Shown here piece by piece: positions 47,107 to 56,611 of a stretch of DNA of 64,000 nucleotides. The notes under the pieces were generated by a model. The model saw nothing but the letters and a program-made list of their open reading frames with translations. It ran no database searches and was not told the origin of the DNA. Every line of letters begins with the position of its first letter. Position 1 is the first letter of the stretch. Source of the stretch: G963675935 sp963823895. Its GTDB lineage: Bacteria > Planctomycetota > Planctomycetia > Pirellulales > Thermoguttaceae. The position numbers were made by a program, and so were the translations under genes. The DNA lies in contig CAWGNG010000034.1 of assembly GCA_963823895.1 (NCBI GenBank), positions 124,001 to 188,000 on the forward strand. Direction: 5' to 3'.

Positions 47107-48939
47107 ATGACGGCAATTTTGGGGATTTCGGCATTCTATCACGACTCGGCTGCCGCGCTTGTCATCGACGGCCGCATCGTTGCGGCTGCCCAGGAAGAAC
47201 GCTTTACGCGGATCAAGCATGACAGCCAGTTTCCCGTGCATGCGATCCAGTATTGTCTCAAGGCGGCGGGGGTCGACGCGGAACAGCTCGATTACGTGGG
47301 CTTTTACGACAAGCCGTTCTTAAAGTTCGAGCGGCTGTTGGAGACGTATTTGGCTTTTGCCCCGGCGGGCTTCCGTTCGTTTTGTCTGGCCATGCCCGTC
47401 TGGCTTGGGCAAAAACTGCACCTGCCGCGGGAGATTCGCAAGGGACTGGGGGGCCGACACCGCCGCCGCATCATTTATACCGAGCATCACGAATCGCACG
47501 CCGCCAGCGCCTTCTTCCCCTCGCCGTTCGACGAGGCAGCCATCCTGACGCTCGACGGCGTCGGCGAGTGGGCCACGGCCAGCCTGGGCCAAGGACGCGG
47601 CAATCGCCTCACGATCTTTTCCGAACTCCGCTTTCCCCATTCGCTCGGTTTGCTCTACTCCGCCTTCACCTATTTCTGCGGATTCCGCGTCAACTCGGGC
47701 GAGTACAAGCTGATGGGCTTGGCGCCATACGGCGAGCCGGTCTACGCCGATCTGATCCGCCAAAAGATGATCGACCTGAAAGCGGACGGCTCGTTCCGCA
47801 TGGACATGTCGTACTTCCACTACTGCCAGGGATTGGTGATGACTTCGCCGAAGTTCGCGCGGCTGTTCGGCGGGCCGCCGCAACGCGCTGAAGGGCCGTT
47901 GACGCAACGGGAAATGGACATGGCCGCCTCGATCCAGCAGGTGACCGAGGAGGTCATGCTCCGCGCCGCGCGGCACTTGCACGCGCGGACGGGCATGAAA
48001 AACCTCTGCCTGGCCGGCGGCGTTGCCCTGAACTGCGTCGGCAACGGGCGAATCCTGCGCGAAGGCCCCTTTGAACAGATCTGGATTCAACCGGTGGCCG
48101 GCGACGCCGGCGGCGCACTGGGCACGGCGTTGTTCATCTGGCACCAACTGCTGGACAACCCGCGCACGCCCGGCCGCGGCGACTCGCAACAGGGCTCGAT
48201 GCTGGGACCGCAGTTCAGCGACGAAGAGATTCGCAACTCGTTGGACCGCCTCGGCGCCAAGTATCGGCGTTTGCAAAGCGACGAGGAACTATGCGATCAC
48301 GTGGCCGATCTGATCGCCGCGCAGAAGGTGGTCGGCTGGGTTCAGGGTCGGATGGAATTCGGGCCGCGGGCGTTGGGAGGGCGGAGCATTCTCGGCGACG
48401 CCCGCAGTTCCGAGATGCAGACGCTGATGAACGTGAAGATCAAGTTCCGCGAGTCGTTTCGCCCGTTCGCCCCCGTCGTGCTCCGTGAGCGGGCGAGCGA
48501 GTTTTTCGACTTGCCGCCCGGCCAGGAGAGCCCCTACATGCTGCTGGTCGCGCCGGTGGCCCAGCGGCAGCGGATCGCGGCTGCCTGCGAGTCGCTCCGC
48601 GGCTTGGAGAAACTCAAGGCGACCCGCAGCACGATCCCGGCCGTCACGCACGTCGATTACTCCGCCCGCCTTCAGACGGTTGACCCAGAGCGGCATGGCA
48701 GGCTCTATCGGCTGCTGCGGGCGTTCGAGGCGAAGACCGGATGTCCGGTGATGATCAACACCAGTTTCAACGTCCGCGGCGAGCCGATCGTCTGCGGTCC
48801 CGAGGACGCGTACCGCTGTTTCCTGGCCACGAACATGGACGTGCTCGTATTGGAGCAGTTCGTTTTGATGAAGGAAGAGCAGCCGAACACCGCAGAACAC
48901 CGGATCGGCGACTATTTGACGCGATTTGCTCCCGATTAG
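47107..48939 (+). CDS. Carbamoyltransferase (NodU/CmcH/TobZ family)
   Basis: A 610-residue enzyme of the O-carbamoyltransferase family, which transfers carbamoyl from carbamoyl phosphate to a hydroxyl group. The N-terminal Kae1/HSP70-like half starts ILGISAFYHDSAAALVIDGR and has EHHESHAASAFFPSPFDEAA. The C-terminal half has VQGRMEFGPRALGGRSILGD and VMINTSFNVRGEPIVCGPED. It is followed by an SxtJ-like gene 18 bp on and then a DUF5989-type small membrane protein, a combination commonly seen in bacteria beside SGNH hydrolases. Substrate is unknown. Confidence 0.93.
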   Translation: MTAILGISAFYHDSAAALVIDGRIVAAAQEERFTRIKHDSQFPVHAIQYCLKAAGVDAEQLDYVGFYDKPFLKFERLLETYLAFAPAGFRSFCLAMPVWLGQKLHLPREIRKGLGGRHRRRIIYTEHHESHAASAFFPSPFDEAAILTLDGVGEWATASLGQGRGNRLTIFSELRFPHSLGLLYSAFTYFCGFRVNSGEYKLMGLAPYGEPVYADLIRQKMIDLKADGSFRMDMSYFHYCQGLVMTSPKFARLFGGPPQRAEGPLTQREMDMAASIQQVTEEVMLRAARHLHARTGMKNLCLAGGVALNCVGNGRILREGPFEQIWIQPVAGDAGGALGTALFIWHQLLDNPRTPGRGDSQQGSMLGPQFSDEEIRNSLDRLGAKYRRLQSDEELCDHVADLIAAQKVVGWVQGRMEFGPRALGGRSILGDARSSEMQTLMNVKIKFRESFRPFAPVVLRERASEFFDLPPGQESPYMLLVAPVAQRQRIAAACESLRGLEKLKATRSTIPAVTHVDYSARLQTVDPERHGRLYRLLRAFEAKTGCPVMINTSFNVRGEPIVCGPEDAYRCFLATNMDVLVLEQFVLMKEEQPNTAEHRIGDYLTRFAPD

Positions 48940-48957
48940 TCCGTAGGAGGGCTCTCC

Positions 48958-49371
48958 TTGCTGACCCACATCGAACGCAACCCGAGCCGCCGGCAATTGA
49001 CGGTCTTCGGCCTGACGTGGCTAGTGTTTTTTTGCCTTCTGGGCGGCATTTCATGGTGGAAAACCGGCTCGCTGGCCGAGGCGGCGGCGCTCTGGACGAT
49101 CGGAGTCGCGGTTCCGGCGGTCGGCTACGTCTTTCCCGGCTTTCTGCGGGTCGTTTTCCTGGGAATGTCTTATGCGACCTTTCCGATCGGTTGGGGGGCT
49201 TCCCATGTTGTCTTGGCTCTGGTATATTATGGGGTGTTGACTCCCATCGGACTTTTCCGGCGATTCAGCAGCAACGATCCGATGGGGCGGCGTTTTGAGC
49301 GCGGCGTCGAGACTTATTGGACGCCGCACGAAACAGAGGAAGGCACCGAGCGGTACTTCAAGCAGTTCTAG
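48958..49371 (+). CDS. SxtJ-like small membrane protein
   Basis: TTG start at 48958 after TAGGAGGG; 137 residues. Three hydrophobic segments (LTWLVFFCLLGGISWW, AAALWTIGVAVPAVGYVFPG, SHVVLALVYYGVLTPIGLFR) and a C-terminal YWTPHETEEGTERYFKQF. It matches the SxtJ-like family that neighbours carbamoyltransferases. Confidence 0.75.
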   Translation: MLTHIERNPSRRQLTVFGLTWLVFFCLLGGISWWKTGSLAEAAALWTIGVAVPAVGYVFPGFLRVVFLGMSYATFPIGWGASHVVLALVYYGVLTPIGLFRRFSSNDPMGRRFERGVETYWTPHETEEGTERYFKQF

Positions 49372-49405
49372 TTCTTGTCGTTGCGACTTGAGAAAGGAAC
49401 TACTG

Positions 49406-49630
49406 ATGGAGCGCAAAGGGGCGGTGCGCGCCCGCCAGAACGGGCCGAAGAATGACTTTCAGCGGCAGGCCGATCAGACGGCGCCGGGCATCCTTTCGGA
49501 GTTCATCGACTTCGTGCTGCACAACAAGAAGTGGTGGATGATCCCGATCGTCGTTTCGTTGTTGATCCTCGGGCTATTGGTGTTGGTTAGCGGCAGCGGC
49601 GTGGCCCCGTTCATTTACACGCTGTTTTAG
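49406..49630 (+). CDS. DUF5989-type small membrane protein
   Basis: A 74-residue protein preceded by GAAAGGAAC. A polar N-terminus is followed by a single helix (WWMIPIVVSLLILGLLVLVS) and a short SGSGVAPFIYTLF tail typical of the family. Third gene of the carbamoyltransferase cassette. Confidence 0.78.
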   Translation: MERKGAVRARQNGPKNDFQRQADQTAPGILSEFIDFVLHNKKWWMIPIVVSLLILGLLVLVSGSGVAPFIYTLF

Positions 49631-49714
49631 ATCGCACGTGATTCAGCAGTGTGCCGTTGCTTTGCAGATGAGGCGCTGCGCAGCCCGATGCTCTGGCACA
49701 ACACTTTGTGCGGC

Positions 49715-49861
49715 GGGGCAGACATTCCTGTGTGCCGGATGTGTCGCCCTTTCTTGCGGCAGACAGGAATGTCTGCCCCACTTTGATGCTCTCTGCCCCA
49801 CTTTGATGCTCTCTGCCCCACTTTGATGCTCTCTGCCCCACCTCAATGATGTCTGCCCCAC
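49715..49861. repeat. VGQTFLSA-type double hairpin with a 20-bp tandem tail
   Basis: Arms 49715-49736 and 49758-49780 form the usual palindrome. Directly after it, the 20-bp unit CTTTGATGCTCTCTGCCCCA is repeated three times exactly (49781-49840), followed by one diverged unit (49841-49860). Each unit ends with the terminal CTGCCCCA of the arm. It lies between the convergent DUF5989 and SGNH-TPR genes. Confidence 0.9.
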
Positions 49862-49911
49862 CTCGATGCGAAACGCGGTCTATTGCTTGGCTGCTTGCTG
49901 CTGGCGAGCCC

Positions 49912-52411
49912 TCAGGGCTTTTTCGAGTCCGGTGCGAGCTTGCGGAGAGTTGGGCGCGACGCCAGGGCCTTCTGAAAATGGGCAATCGCCTCATTGAGTT
50001 GTCCTCGCTTGCGGAGGATCTCTCCGAGGCCGCTGTAGGCGACCACCGAACGAGGATCGATTCTCAGAATTGTCTGGTAATGCTCGATCGCTTCGTCGGT
50101 CCGTCCGCGATCATTCAAGGTGATGGCGAGATTGTAGTGAACTTGCAGACACCGTGGGTCGATCTCCAGGGCCCTCTGCAATTCCGCAATCGCTTCATCC
50201 AACCGCCCTTGGTCGCGCAGGGCATTGCCAAGATTGTTGTGGGCCGATATCGACCTTGGATTGATTTCCAGGGCCTTCCGCAGATGGGCGATTGCCTCGT
50301 CGCGCCGCCCCTGCTGGCTGAGAAGATTGGCGATGTTGACGTGAGCAAGCAGAAGCGTTGGGTCGATTTTCAGCGCCTGTTGGTATCGATCAATAGCTTC
50401 GTCGATTCGCTGGCAGCCGCTCAGCGCGGCGGCAAGATTGTAATGGGCCATCGCATAAGCGGGATCGATTTCCAGGGCCTGGCGGTATTCGGCGATCGCT
50501 TCGTCGAACTGTCCGCGATCGGCGAGCGAGACGCCGAGATTGTTGTGTCCAAGAGCGAGGCCGGGGTCGAGTTGCACCGCTCGGCGAAACAGAGTGATTG
50601 CTTCGTCGAGTTGTCCGCAACCGCGCACCGCCTCGCCCAGCGAGTTGCAGATGGAAGGTTCCCAGGGCATTTTCTTCCACACGATCCGCAGTTGCTCGGC
50701 GGCCAGTTTGTATTGGCCGCAGGCCGTCGCGAACTTCCCCAAGCGGTAGTGAAGGCACCAATCGTCCGGGTTCTTCTCGATCGCCGCCTCGTAAGCCGCT
50801 TGCGCCGCCTCAAGGACATGCGGCGTGTGTACAGACCGCCCGAGGTCGGCCACCTGCTGCTCCAGCAGGGCCTGACGCGCGGCATGATCCAGTTGAGCGG
50901 TGAACGGCGGCCGCGACGTCATGTTCTTCATCGCGTCGGCCATCTCGTATTCGTCCCAAGGGGTCAGCACCAGCAGTTCGGCGCATCGCTCTCGTGAGGG
51001 GACGGGCTCCTGCTTGCCCGAAGCGGCCAATTGCGGCAGAGCGGCCTCGACCTCGCCGAGCAGTCCGCCGGCCAAGAGACAGTTCCCTTCGAAGGTAAAA
51101 TGAACGTGCTCGTAAAACAGGCCCTCGCCCGGAATGCCTCCGACGGCCAACTCGCTGCGGGCCACGAGTTGTTCCGCGTCTGCCAAGCGCACGCCGGCAG
51201 CCTGTTGCTCGGCCGCCACTTCGCGGATTGTCGCGTTGATGCGGGAGTCGGCGCGGAATCGCAGCGCGTCCAAGTCACGAGCCGCTGCGAATTGCTCGCT
51301 CGCCTCTTTGTAGCGGTCCAATCCCGCGAGACATCGGCCGAGCCGATACCGCAGTTCGGCAAAACGATCGTCAATCCGCGCCGCCTGCTCGTACTTGGCG
51401 ATCGCTTCCAGCCGCTTTGCTCTGTTCTCCAGCGCGATGCCGTTCTGATAGAGCGCGTCCCATTTTGCCGACTCGTCGGGCGACAAGTTGGATCGGTGCT
51501 GCGATGCAAACGGCGGGCAATCCTTCAGATTCACGGCCACGGTTGAAAGGACCACGCCGGCCCCCGCGCGGCGAGCGCGGCTACAGATGTCCGTCAAGTT
51601 CTCGCGGAAGTTGTCGTAGACGGTCTCAAGCCGGGGGTCGTCGGCCGCCACGCGATTGTTCGTGAACATCTCCATCCCCTGCCATACCGCGGGAGACCCC
51701 TTGCCGGAACCGAGCCAAGCCGTCGTGTCGACGAGCAATTGCCCGAACGCGCGTTGTCTTTAGCCAGAGATTGGCCCGAATGAGCATCCGGTTCGGCGAC
51801 CACTGCTGGAATACGGTGCCGGGACCGTACGGCCCCACCACCTCGTTGTTTCCCATGTAAACGATAAAGAGGTCTGGCTGATGGGCGGCGCAGTCGCGGG
51901 CAATCTCCCGCGCCACGTGTGAATTGACCGCCGTCATCGCCGCGTTGACCACCTCGAACTTCAAGTCCCGATGGCGTTCGCGCAACATGGCCTCGAGGAT
52001 TCGGGCAACGCCGAAGGACGGATCGGGCACGCCTTGTGCCGCGGAACCGCCGAAAATGAAGATGCGGACCGTGTCGGCCGACTTGCTGGAAAGAAAACAG
52101 GGCTCCGGTTTGCGGGCAAGCGCGGCCGGAAAGAACCGCCGCGCAAACTGCGGATTGCTGGTGTAGATTCCCCGCGCGTCGGGACCGACTAAGAATGTCG
52201 TCGGATAGCCGTAGCCGCCCAGCCGCAGGCCAACTTCCAGCAGGCTGAAAAGGAGCACCGGCAGGAGAGTTACGACCGCCAGACGAAACAGCCACTTCCG
52301 CCGCCGGCTGAGCGGGGGCCGCGGCGGCGCGGAATCTCCCTTCTTTCGCGGCGCGTTGGCCCGCGGAATCGAGCCGCCCGACAATCTCGGCTTTCGCCTT
52401 CTGGCCGACAT
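49912..52411 (-). CDS. SGNH hydrolase-TPR membrane protein, copy 1 (frameshifted)
   Basis: Start at 52411. A basic N-terminus and one membrane helix (LFRLAVVTLLPVLLFSLLEV) precede an SGNH/GDSL hydrolase-like domain: IFIFGGSAAQG (nucleophile Ser), VYMGNNEVVGPYG, and the C-terminal EHVHFTFEGN holding the catalytic His. About nine TPRs follow (DEAIAEYRQALEIDPAYAMA). One extra G at 51745 breaks the frame; copy 2 at the same place reads without it. Corrected length is 832 residues. It faces the carbamoyltransferase cassette and may modify the same envelope polymer. Confidence 0.75.
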
Positions 52412-52497
52412 GCTGCACCCCCGTGCAACAAGAGGCAAGATGAGTATCGCCCCACGCCACCAATTCTACTTTAGCGAGCGGGCTGTTGCAACGGACG

Positions 52498-54916
52498 TTA
52501 TTGCCCTCTTGATGCCCGCTCGCGCATTTCCACGGCCTTTTGCAGGTTTGCGCGGGCTTCGGCGTAATCGGGCTTCAGCTCCAGCGCCCTCTTGAAATGG
52601 GCCGCGGCATCGTCGAATCGCCGCCGGCTGCCCAAAATGAGCCCGAGACCGTTGTGGGCCGGCGCCGACGTCGGATCGATTTCCAGGACCTTCTCGTACT
52701 CGATGGCGGCCTCATCGGCGTTTCCCTGGTTCTTCAGCGTGTTGGCGAGATTATAGTGAGCCGCCAGGCAGCCCGGGTCGATCTTCAGCGCCTTGCGGTA
52801 TTCGGCGACGGCCTCGTCGACGCGCCCCCGGTTCTTCAGCGTGTTCGCGAGATTGTAGTGGACCGCCATGCAGCCCGGGTCGATCTCCAGGGCCTTGCGG
52901 TATTCGGCGACGGCTTCGTCGAACTGGCCGCGATTGGCCAAGATGTCGCCGAGATTATTGCGTGCCATGATCTGATAGGGGTCACACTCCAGCGCCTTGC
53001 GGTATTCGGCAATGGCCTCTTCGAGCTGTCCACGTCTTTTCAGCATAGCGCCGAGATTGTTGTGGGCCATGGCGAATCCGCCATCCAGCTCGATCGCCTT
53101 TCGGTAGTAATCGATGGCCAGATCGATCTGCCCGCAACCTTCCGCGGCGGCGCCGAGATCGTTATACACCAGGGCGTCACCGGCCCACTTTGTCTGGACA
53201 ATCCGCAGTTGTTCCAGCGCTGCCGCAGGTTGCCCGCGCTCCAATTCCAGCTTTGCGAGGTTGTCGCGCAGATAACAATCGTCCGGCGTTTTCTCGATGG
53301 CCGCCTTGTACGTTTCGCAAGCCGCCTGCATGGCTTGCGGCGAGACCGCGAGCCGAGCGATGCTCTTTTGCACTGAAGCGTCGCGGACGGCATGATCCAA
53401 CTGGTTGGTGAACGGCGGGCGGGAGGTCATGTCCCCCATGACCTTGGCAATCCGGTATTCATCCCAGGGAGTCAGCGCCAGGAGCTCCGCGCACTGGTCT
53501 CTCGACAGGGGAGGCTCTTGTTTGGCGGCGGAGGCCAACTGGGGCAGGGCCGCCTCGACCTCTTCCAAAAAAGCCCGCGCCAGCAGATAGTTGCCGTCGA
53601 AGGTGAAATGAACATGCTCGTAGAACAAGCCGTCCCCAGGTATGCCGCCTGCCGCCAAATCGCTTTTTGCCAACGATCGTTCCGCATCGGCCAAACGGAC
53701 GCCGGCGTCCTTTTGCTCGGCGGCGACTTCGCGGACGATCGCATTGATGCGGGAATGGGCGCGGAACCGCAATGCGTCCACGTCCCGCGCCAGCGAATAC
53801 TGTTGGGCGGCCTCCGCCGACCGGCCCAGCGCGGCGAGACATCGCCCCTGGCGGAATGGTAGTTCCGCGAAACGGTCGTCGATCTTCGCCGCCGCCTCGT
53901 ACTTGGCGATCGCTTCCTGCCGTTTTCCCTGCTTCTCTAGTTCGATCCCATCCTGATACAGCGTCTTCCATTTCGTCAAGTCGTCCGCCGATAGGTCGGA
54001 GCGATGCTTTGAAGCAAGCGGCGGGCAATCCCTCAGGTTCACCGCCACAGTCGAAAGGACCACTCCCGCCCCGGCGCGGCGAGCGACGTTACAGATATCG
54101 ACGAGATTCTGCCGGAAGTTCTCGTAAACGGGCGGCAGCCGCGGGTCGTCGGCCGCGATTTCGTTGCCGGTAAACATCTCCAGGCCTTGCCACGTGGTCG
54201 GAGAACCTTTACTGGAACGGAACCAACCCATCGCGTCGCCGAGCAACTGCCCAACGCGCGTCGATTTCAGCCAGAGATTGGCGCGAATGAGCCTGCGGCT
54301 CGGCGACCACTGCTGGAAGACGGTGCCCGGCCCATAGGGGCCGATCACTTCGTTGTTGCCCATGTAGACAATAAAGAGGTCAGGCTGATGGGCGGCGCAG
54401 TCGCGGGCGATCTCCACCGCCACGTGCGAGTTGATCGCCGTCATCGCCGCGTTGACCACCTCGAATTTCACGTCCGGGTAACGTGTGCGCAACAAGACCT
54501 CGAGAATCCGCCCAACGCTGAAGGCTGGCTCGGGTATTCCCTGCGCCGCCGAACCCCCCAGAACAAAAATGCGGACTGCGCCGGCGGGTTTGGCCGAAAG
54601 CAGACACGGAACCGGCGTGCGGGCGAGCGCGGGGGAAGAATCGCCAGGCAAACTGCGGGTTGCTCCGATAAGCCCCACCGGCGTCCGGGCCGATGAGGAA
54701 GGCCGTCGGGTAGCCGTAGCCTCCCAGCCGCAACCCGACTTCCAACAAGAGGAAGAAGAGCACCGGCGCGACGACCGCAACCGCCAGGCGGTATAGCCAT
54801 TTGCGCCGTCGGCTGAGCGGGCGCCGCGGCCGCGCGGAATCTCCCGTCCTCCGCGGCGCTTCGCTCCGCGGATTTGAGGCGGACAACCGTTTCTGCTTTC
54901 GCCTACGGCCCGACAT
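52498..54916 (-). CDS. SGNH hydrolase-TPR membrane protein, copy 2 (frameshifted)
   Basis: Paralog of the downstream gene with the same order: basic N-terminus, membrane helix (LAVAVVAPVLFFLLLEVGLR), SGNH domain (IFVLGGSAAQG, VYMGNNEVIGPYG, EHVHFTFDGN), then about eight TPRs. The frame changes in a G5 run at 54631-54635; removing one base rejoins WRFFP to ALARTPVPCLLSAKPAG as in copy 1. Corrected length is 805 residues. The two copies are 86 bp apart, so a tandem duplication is likely. Confidence 0.75.
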
Positions 54917-55039
54917 GCTGCGCCCCCGTGCAACAACAGGCAAGATGAGCACCGTCTATAAGGGTGATTCTAAATCGGCGGCGGGAGCGCTTCAATAGTA
55001 GTCATACATATATCACCTCTCCCCGAAAATCACCGGCCG

Positions 55040-55068
55040 TTGGCGGCCATCGAACGATGCGATATAAT
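55040..55068 (+). promoter_or_regulatory. Sigma70-type promoter of the PilT-like gene
   Basis: -35 TTGGCG (55040-55045), 17-bp spacer, perfect -10 TATAAT (55063-55068), 38 bp before the ATG. Confidence 0.65.
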
Positions 55069-55105
55069 CGACGCCGGTTAGCAACACGCGAGCAGAGGCG
55101 GTCGG

Positions 55106-56200
55106 ATGGCAATCGCAAACCCAATCGATGAGGCGTGTCCCGAGGAAATTCGCAACTGGCTGGCATTGGCCGTCGAGGCCGAGGCTTCCGACCTTCACCT
55201 AGTGCCGGGCTATCCGCCGACGTTGCGGGTTCACGGCCAACTGCGGCAGTTGGACGCGGGGCTGCTCGACGCCAACAGAGTCCGCGATCTGCTGGCGCGG
55301 CTTTGCCCGGCGTACGCGCTGGGCCGCTTTCGCGCCGCCCACAACGTCGATTTCTCGTTGGAACTCGCGATTGGCGGCCGGGCGGAGCGATTCCGCGTCA
55401 ACTACTTTCTCAGCGGCGAACAGATGGGCGCGTGTTTTCGCCTCATCCCCGCGGTCATCCCGGACTTCCAGTGGGCGGGGTTTCCCGAGGATCTTGCCCG
55501 ACAACTCGCCCACTACCGAAACGGACTGGTGCTGATCTGCGGCGTGGTCGGCTCGGGCAAGTCGACCACCTTGGCGATGCTCATCAACCAGTTGAACCAG
55601 GAGGGGGGCTATCGGATCATCACCGTCGAGGAGCCGGTCGAATACCTCTTTCCCAAGACGCCGGTCTCGCTGGTCACGCAGCGCGAGGTCGGCCGCGACG
55701 TCCACACCTTCGCCGACGGCCTGAAATATGCCTTGCGGCAGGACCCCGACGTGATCCTGGCCGGCGAGATTCGCGATCGGGACACCGCGCAGATGGCGCT
55801 GAGCGCTGCCGAGACGGGCCACCTCGTCCTCTCGACTCTGCATACCCGCGACGCCAAGGGGGCCATCTCCCGCTATGCCGACCTCTTCCCGCAAAGCGTG
55901 CAGCAGGAGGTTCGCTCGCAGCTTGCCATGAGCCTACGCGCCGTGGTCAGCCAGCATCTGCTGCCTAACGTACGCAAGGAGGAAAAGCGGGTGTTGGCGC
56001 TCGAAATCTTGTTCAACAATCCGGCTGTCGCCGCGGCGATCCGCTTCGGCAAGATCGAATCGATCGACACCGTCATTCTCACCAGCCGCGCCGAGGGCAT
56101 GCGCACGCTCGACGAATCGATCAAGCGGCTATTGAAGGAGGGCCGCATCTCCCGCAAGACGGCCGAGCGGTTCGCCAGTCCCGGAAGCAAGCTCTCCTAG
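55106..56200 (+). CDS. Type IV pilus retraction ATPase, PilT-like
   Basis: A 364-residue secretion-type ATPase. The N-terminal domain has EASDLHLVPGYPPTLRVHGQ. Walker A is GVVGSGKSTTLAMLINQLNQ, followed by the Asp box (ITVEEPVEYLF), Walker B (LRQDPDVILAGEIRDRDTAQ) and His box (LSAAETGHLVLSTLHT). The C-terminal SLRAVVSQHLLPNV is present. Length and layout match PilT/PilU. It depolymerises pili for twitching motility. No other pilus genes are adjacent. Confidence 0.9.
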   Translation: MAIANPIDEACPEEIRNWLALAVEAEASDLHLVPGYPPTLRVHGQLRQLDAGLLDANRVRDLLARLCPAYALGRFRAAHNVDFSLELAIGGRAERFRVNYFLSGEQMGACFRLIPAVIPDFQWAGFPEDLARQLAHYRNGLVLICGVVGSGKSTTLAMLINQLNQEGGYRIITVEEPVEYLFPKTPVSLVTQREVGRDVHTFADGLKYALRQDPDVILAGEIRDRDTAQMALSAAETGHLVLSTLHTRDAKGAISRYADLFPQSVQQEVRSQLAMSLRAVVSQHLLPNVRKEEKRVLALEILFNNPAVAAAIRFGKIESIDTVILTSRAEGMRTLDESIKRLLKEGRISRKTAERFASPGSKLS

Positions 56201-56268
56201 GGCAGGGCCGATCAATTCCCCGTTGTAGGAGGCGACTCCCGTCGCCGACACCCCGAAGTTCTCACCGC

Positions 56269-56339
56269 GGTGGGTCAGACATTCCTGTCTGCCGCGAGAA
56301 GGGGCGGCACATCTGGCAGACAAGAATGTCTGCCCCACC
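56269..56339. repeat. VGQTFLSA-type double-hairpin repeat
   Basis: Arms 56269-56293 and 56315-56339, loop 21 bp, downstream of the PilT-like gene. Confidence 0.9.
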
Positions 56340-56462
56340 GGGCACAGTGTCGCGCATTTCTCCCTACGATGAGAAATGCAGGGCAGCCCGAATTCCGGGC
56401 ACATTTCTCCGTCCCGTTCCGCTGCCCAGAACGCCACGGAGGGCGTTCCCTACAGGTACATT

Positions 56463-56510
56463 ACCGCTATTGTTTGTCGAAACCCATTAGGCCTATTTTG
56501 ACAAACTGAT
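56463..56510. mobile_element. Solo IS630-like terminal repeat
   Basis: The segment at 56463-56489 matches 22 of 27 bases with the right end of the IS630 copy (17181-17207), including the terminal AACCCATTA. It is followed by GGCCTATTTTGACAAAC, which mirrors it as an imperfect palindrome. It may be an excision scar or two abutting ends. Confidence 0.5.
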
Positions 56511-56611
56511 CTCCGCTCGGAGGGAAATTCGTTGGAGTCGAACCGACAAGAACGGTATAATCCCCAAGCGCGTCGGGTAAACCAATACTCCAGTCAAGGG
56601 AGGGTTCTCTC

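Larger units (their letters stand above)
56201..56611. other. Intergenic region with repeat and IS630 end remnant
   Basis: A 411-bp spacer. It holds a GGCGACTCCCGTCGCC palindrome (56231-56246), a VGQTFLSA-type double hairpin (56269-56339), a solo IS630-like end (56463-56489) and the promoter of the next gene (-35 TTGGAG at 56532, 18-bp spacer, -10 TATAAT at 56556). Confidence 0.6.

Noticed and set aside
49781..49860. CRISPR array
   Set aside because: The 20-bp units are directly contiguous with no spacers, so this is a simple tandem repeat.
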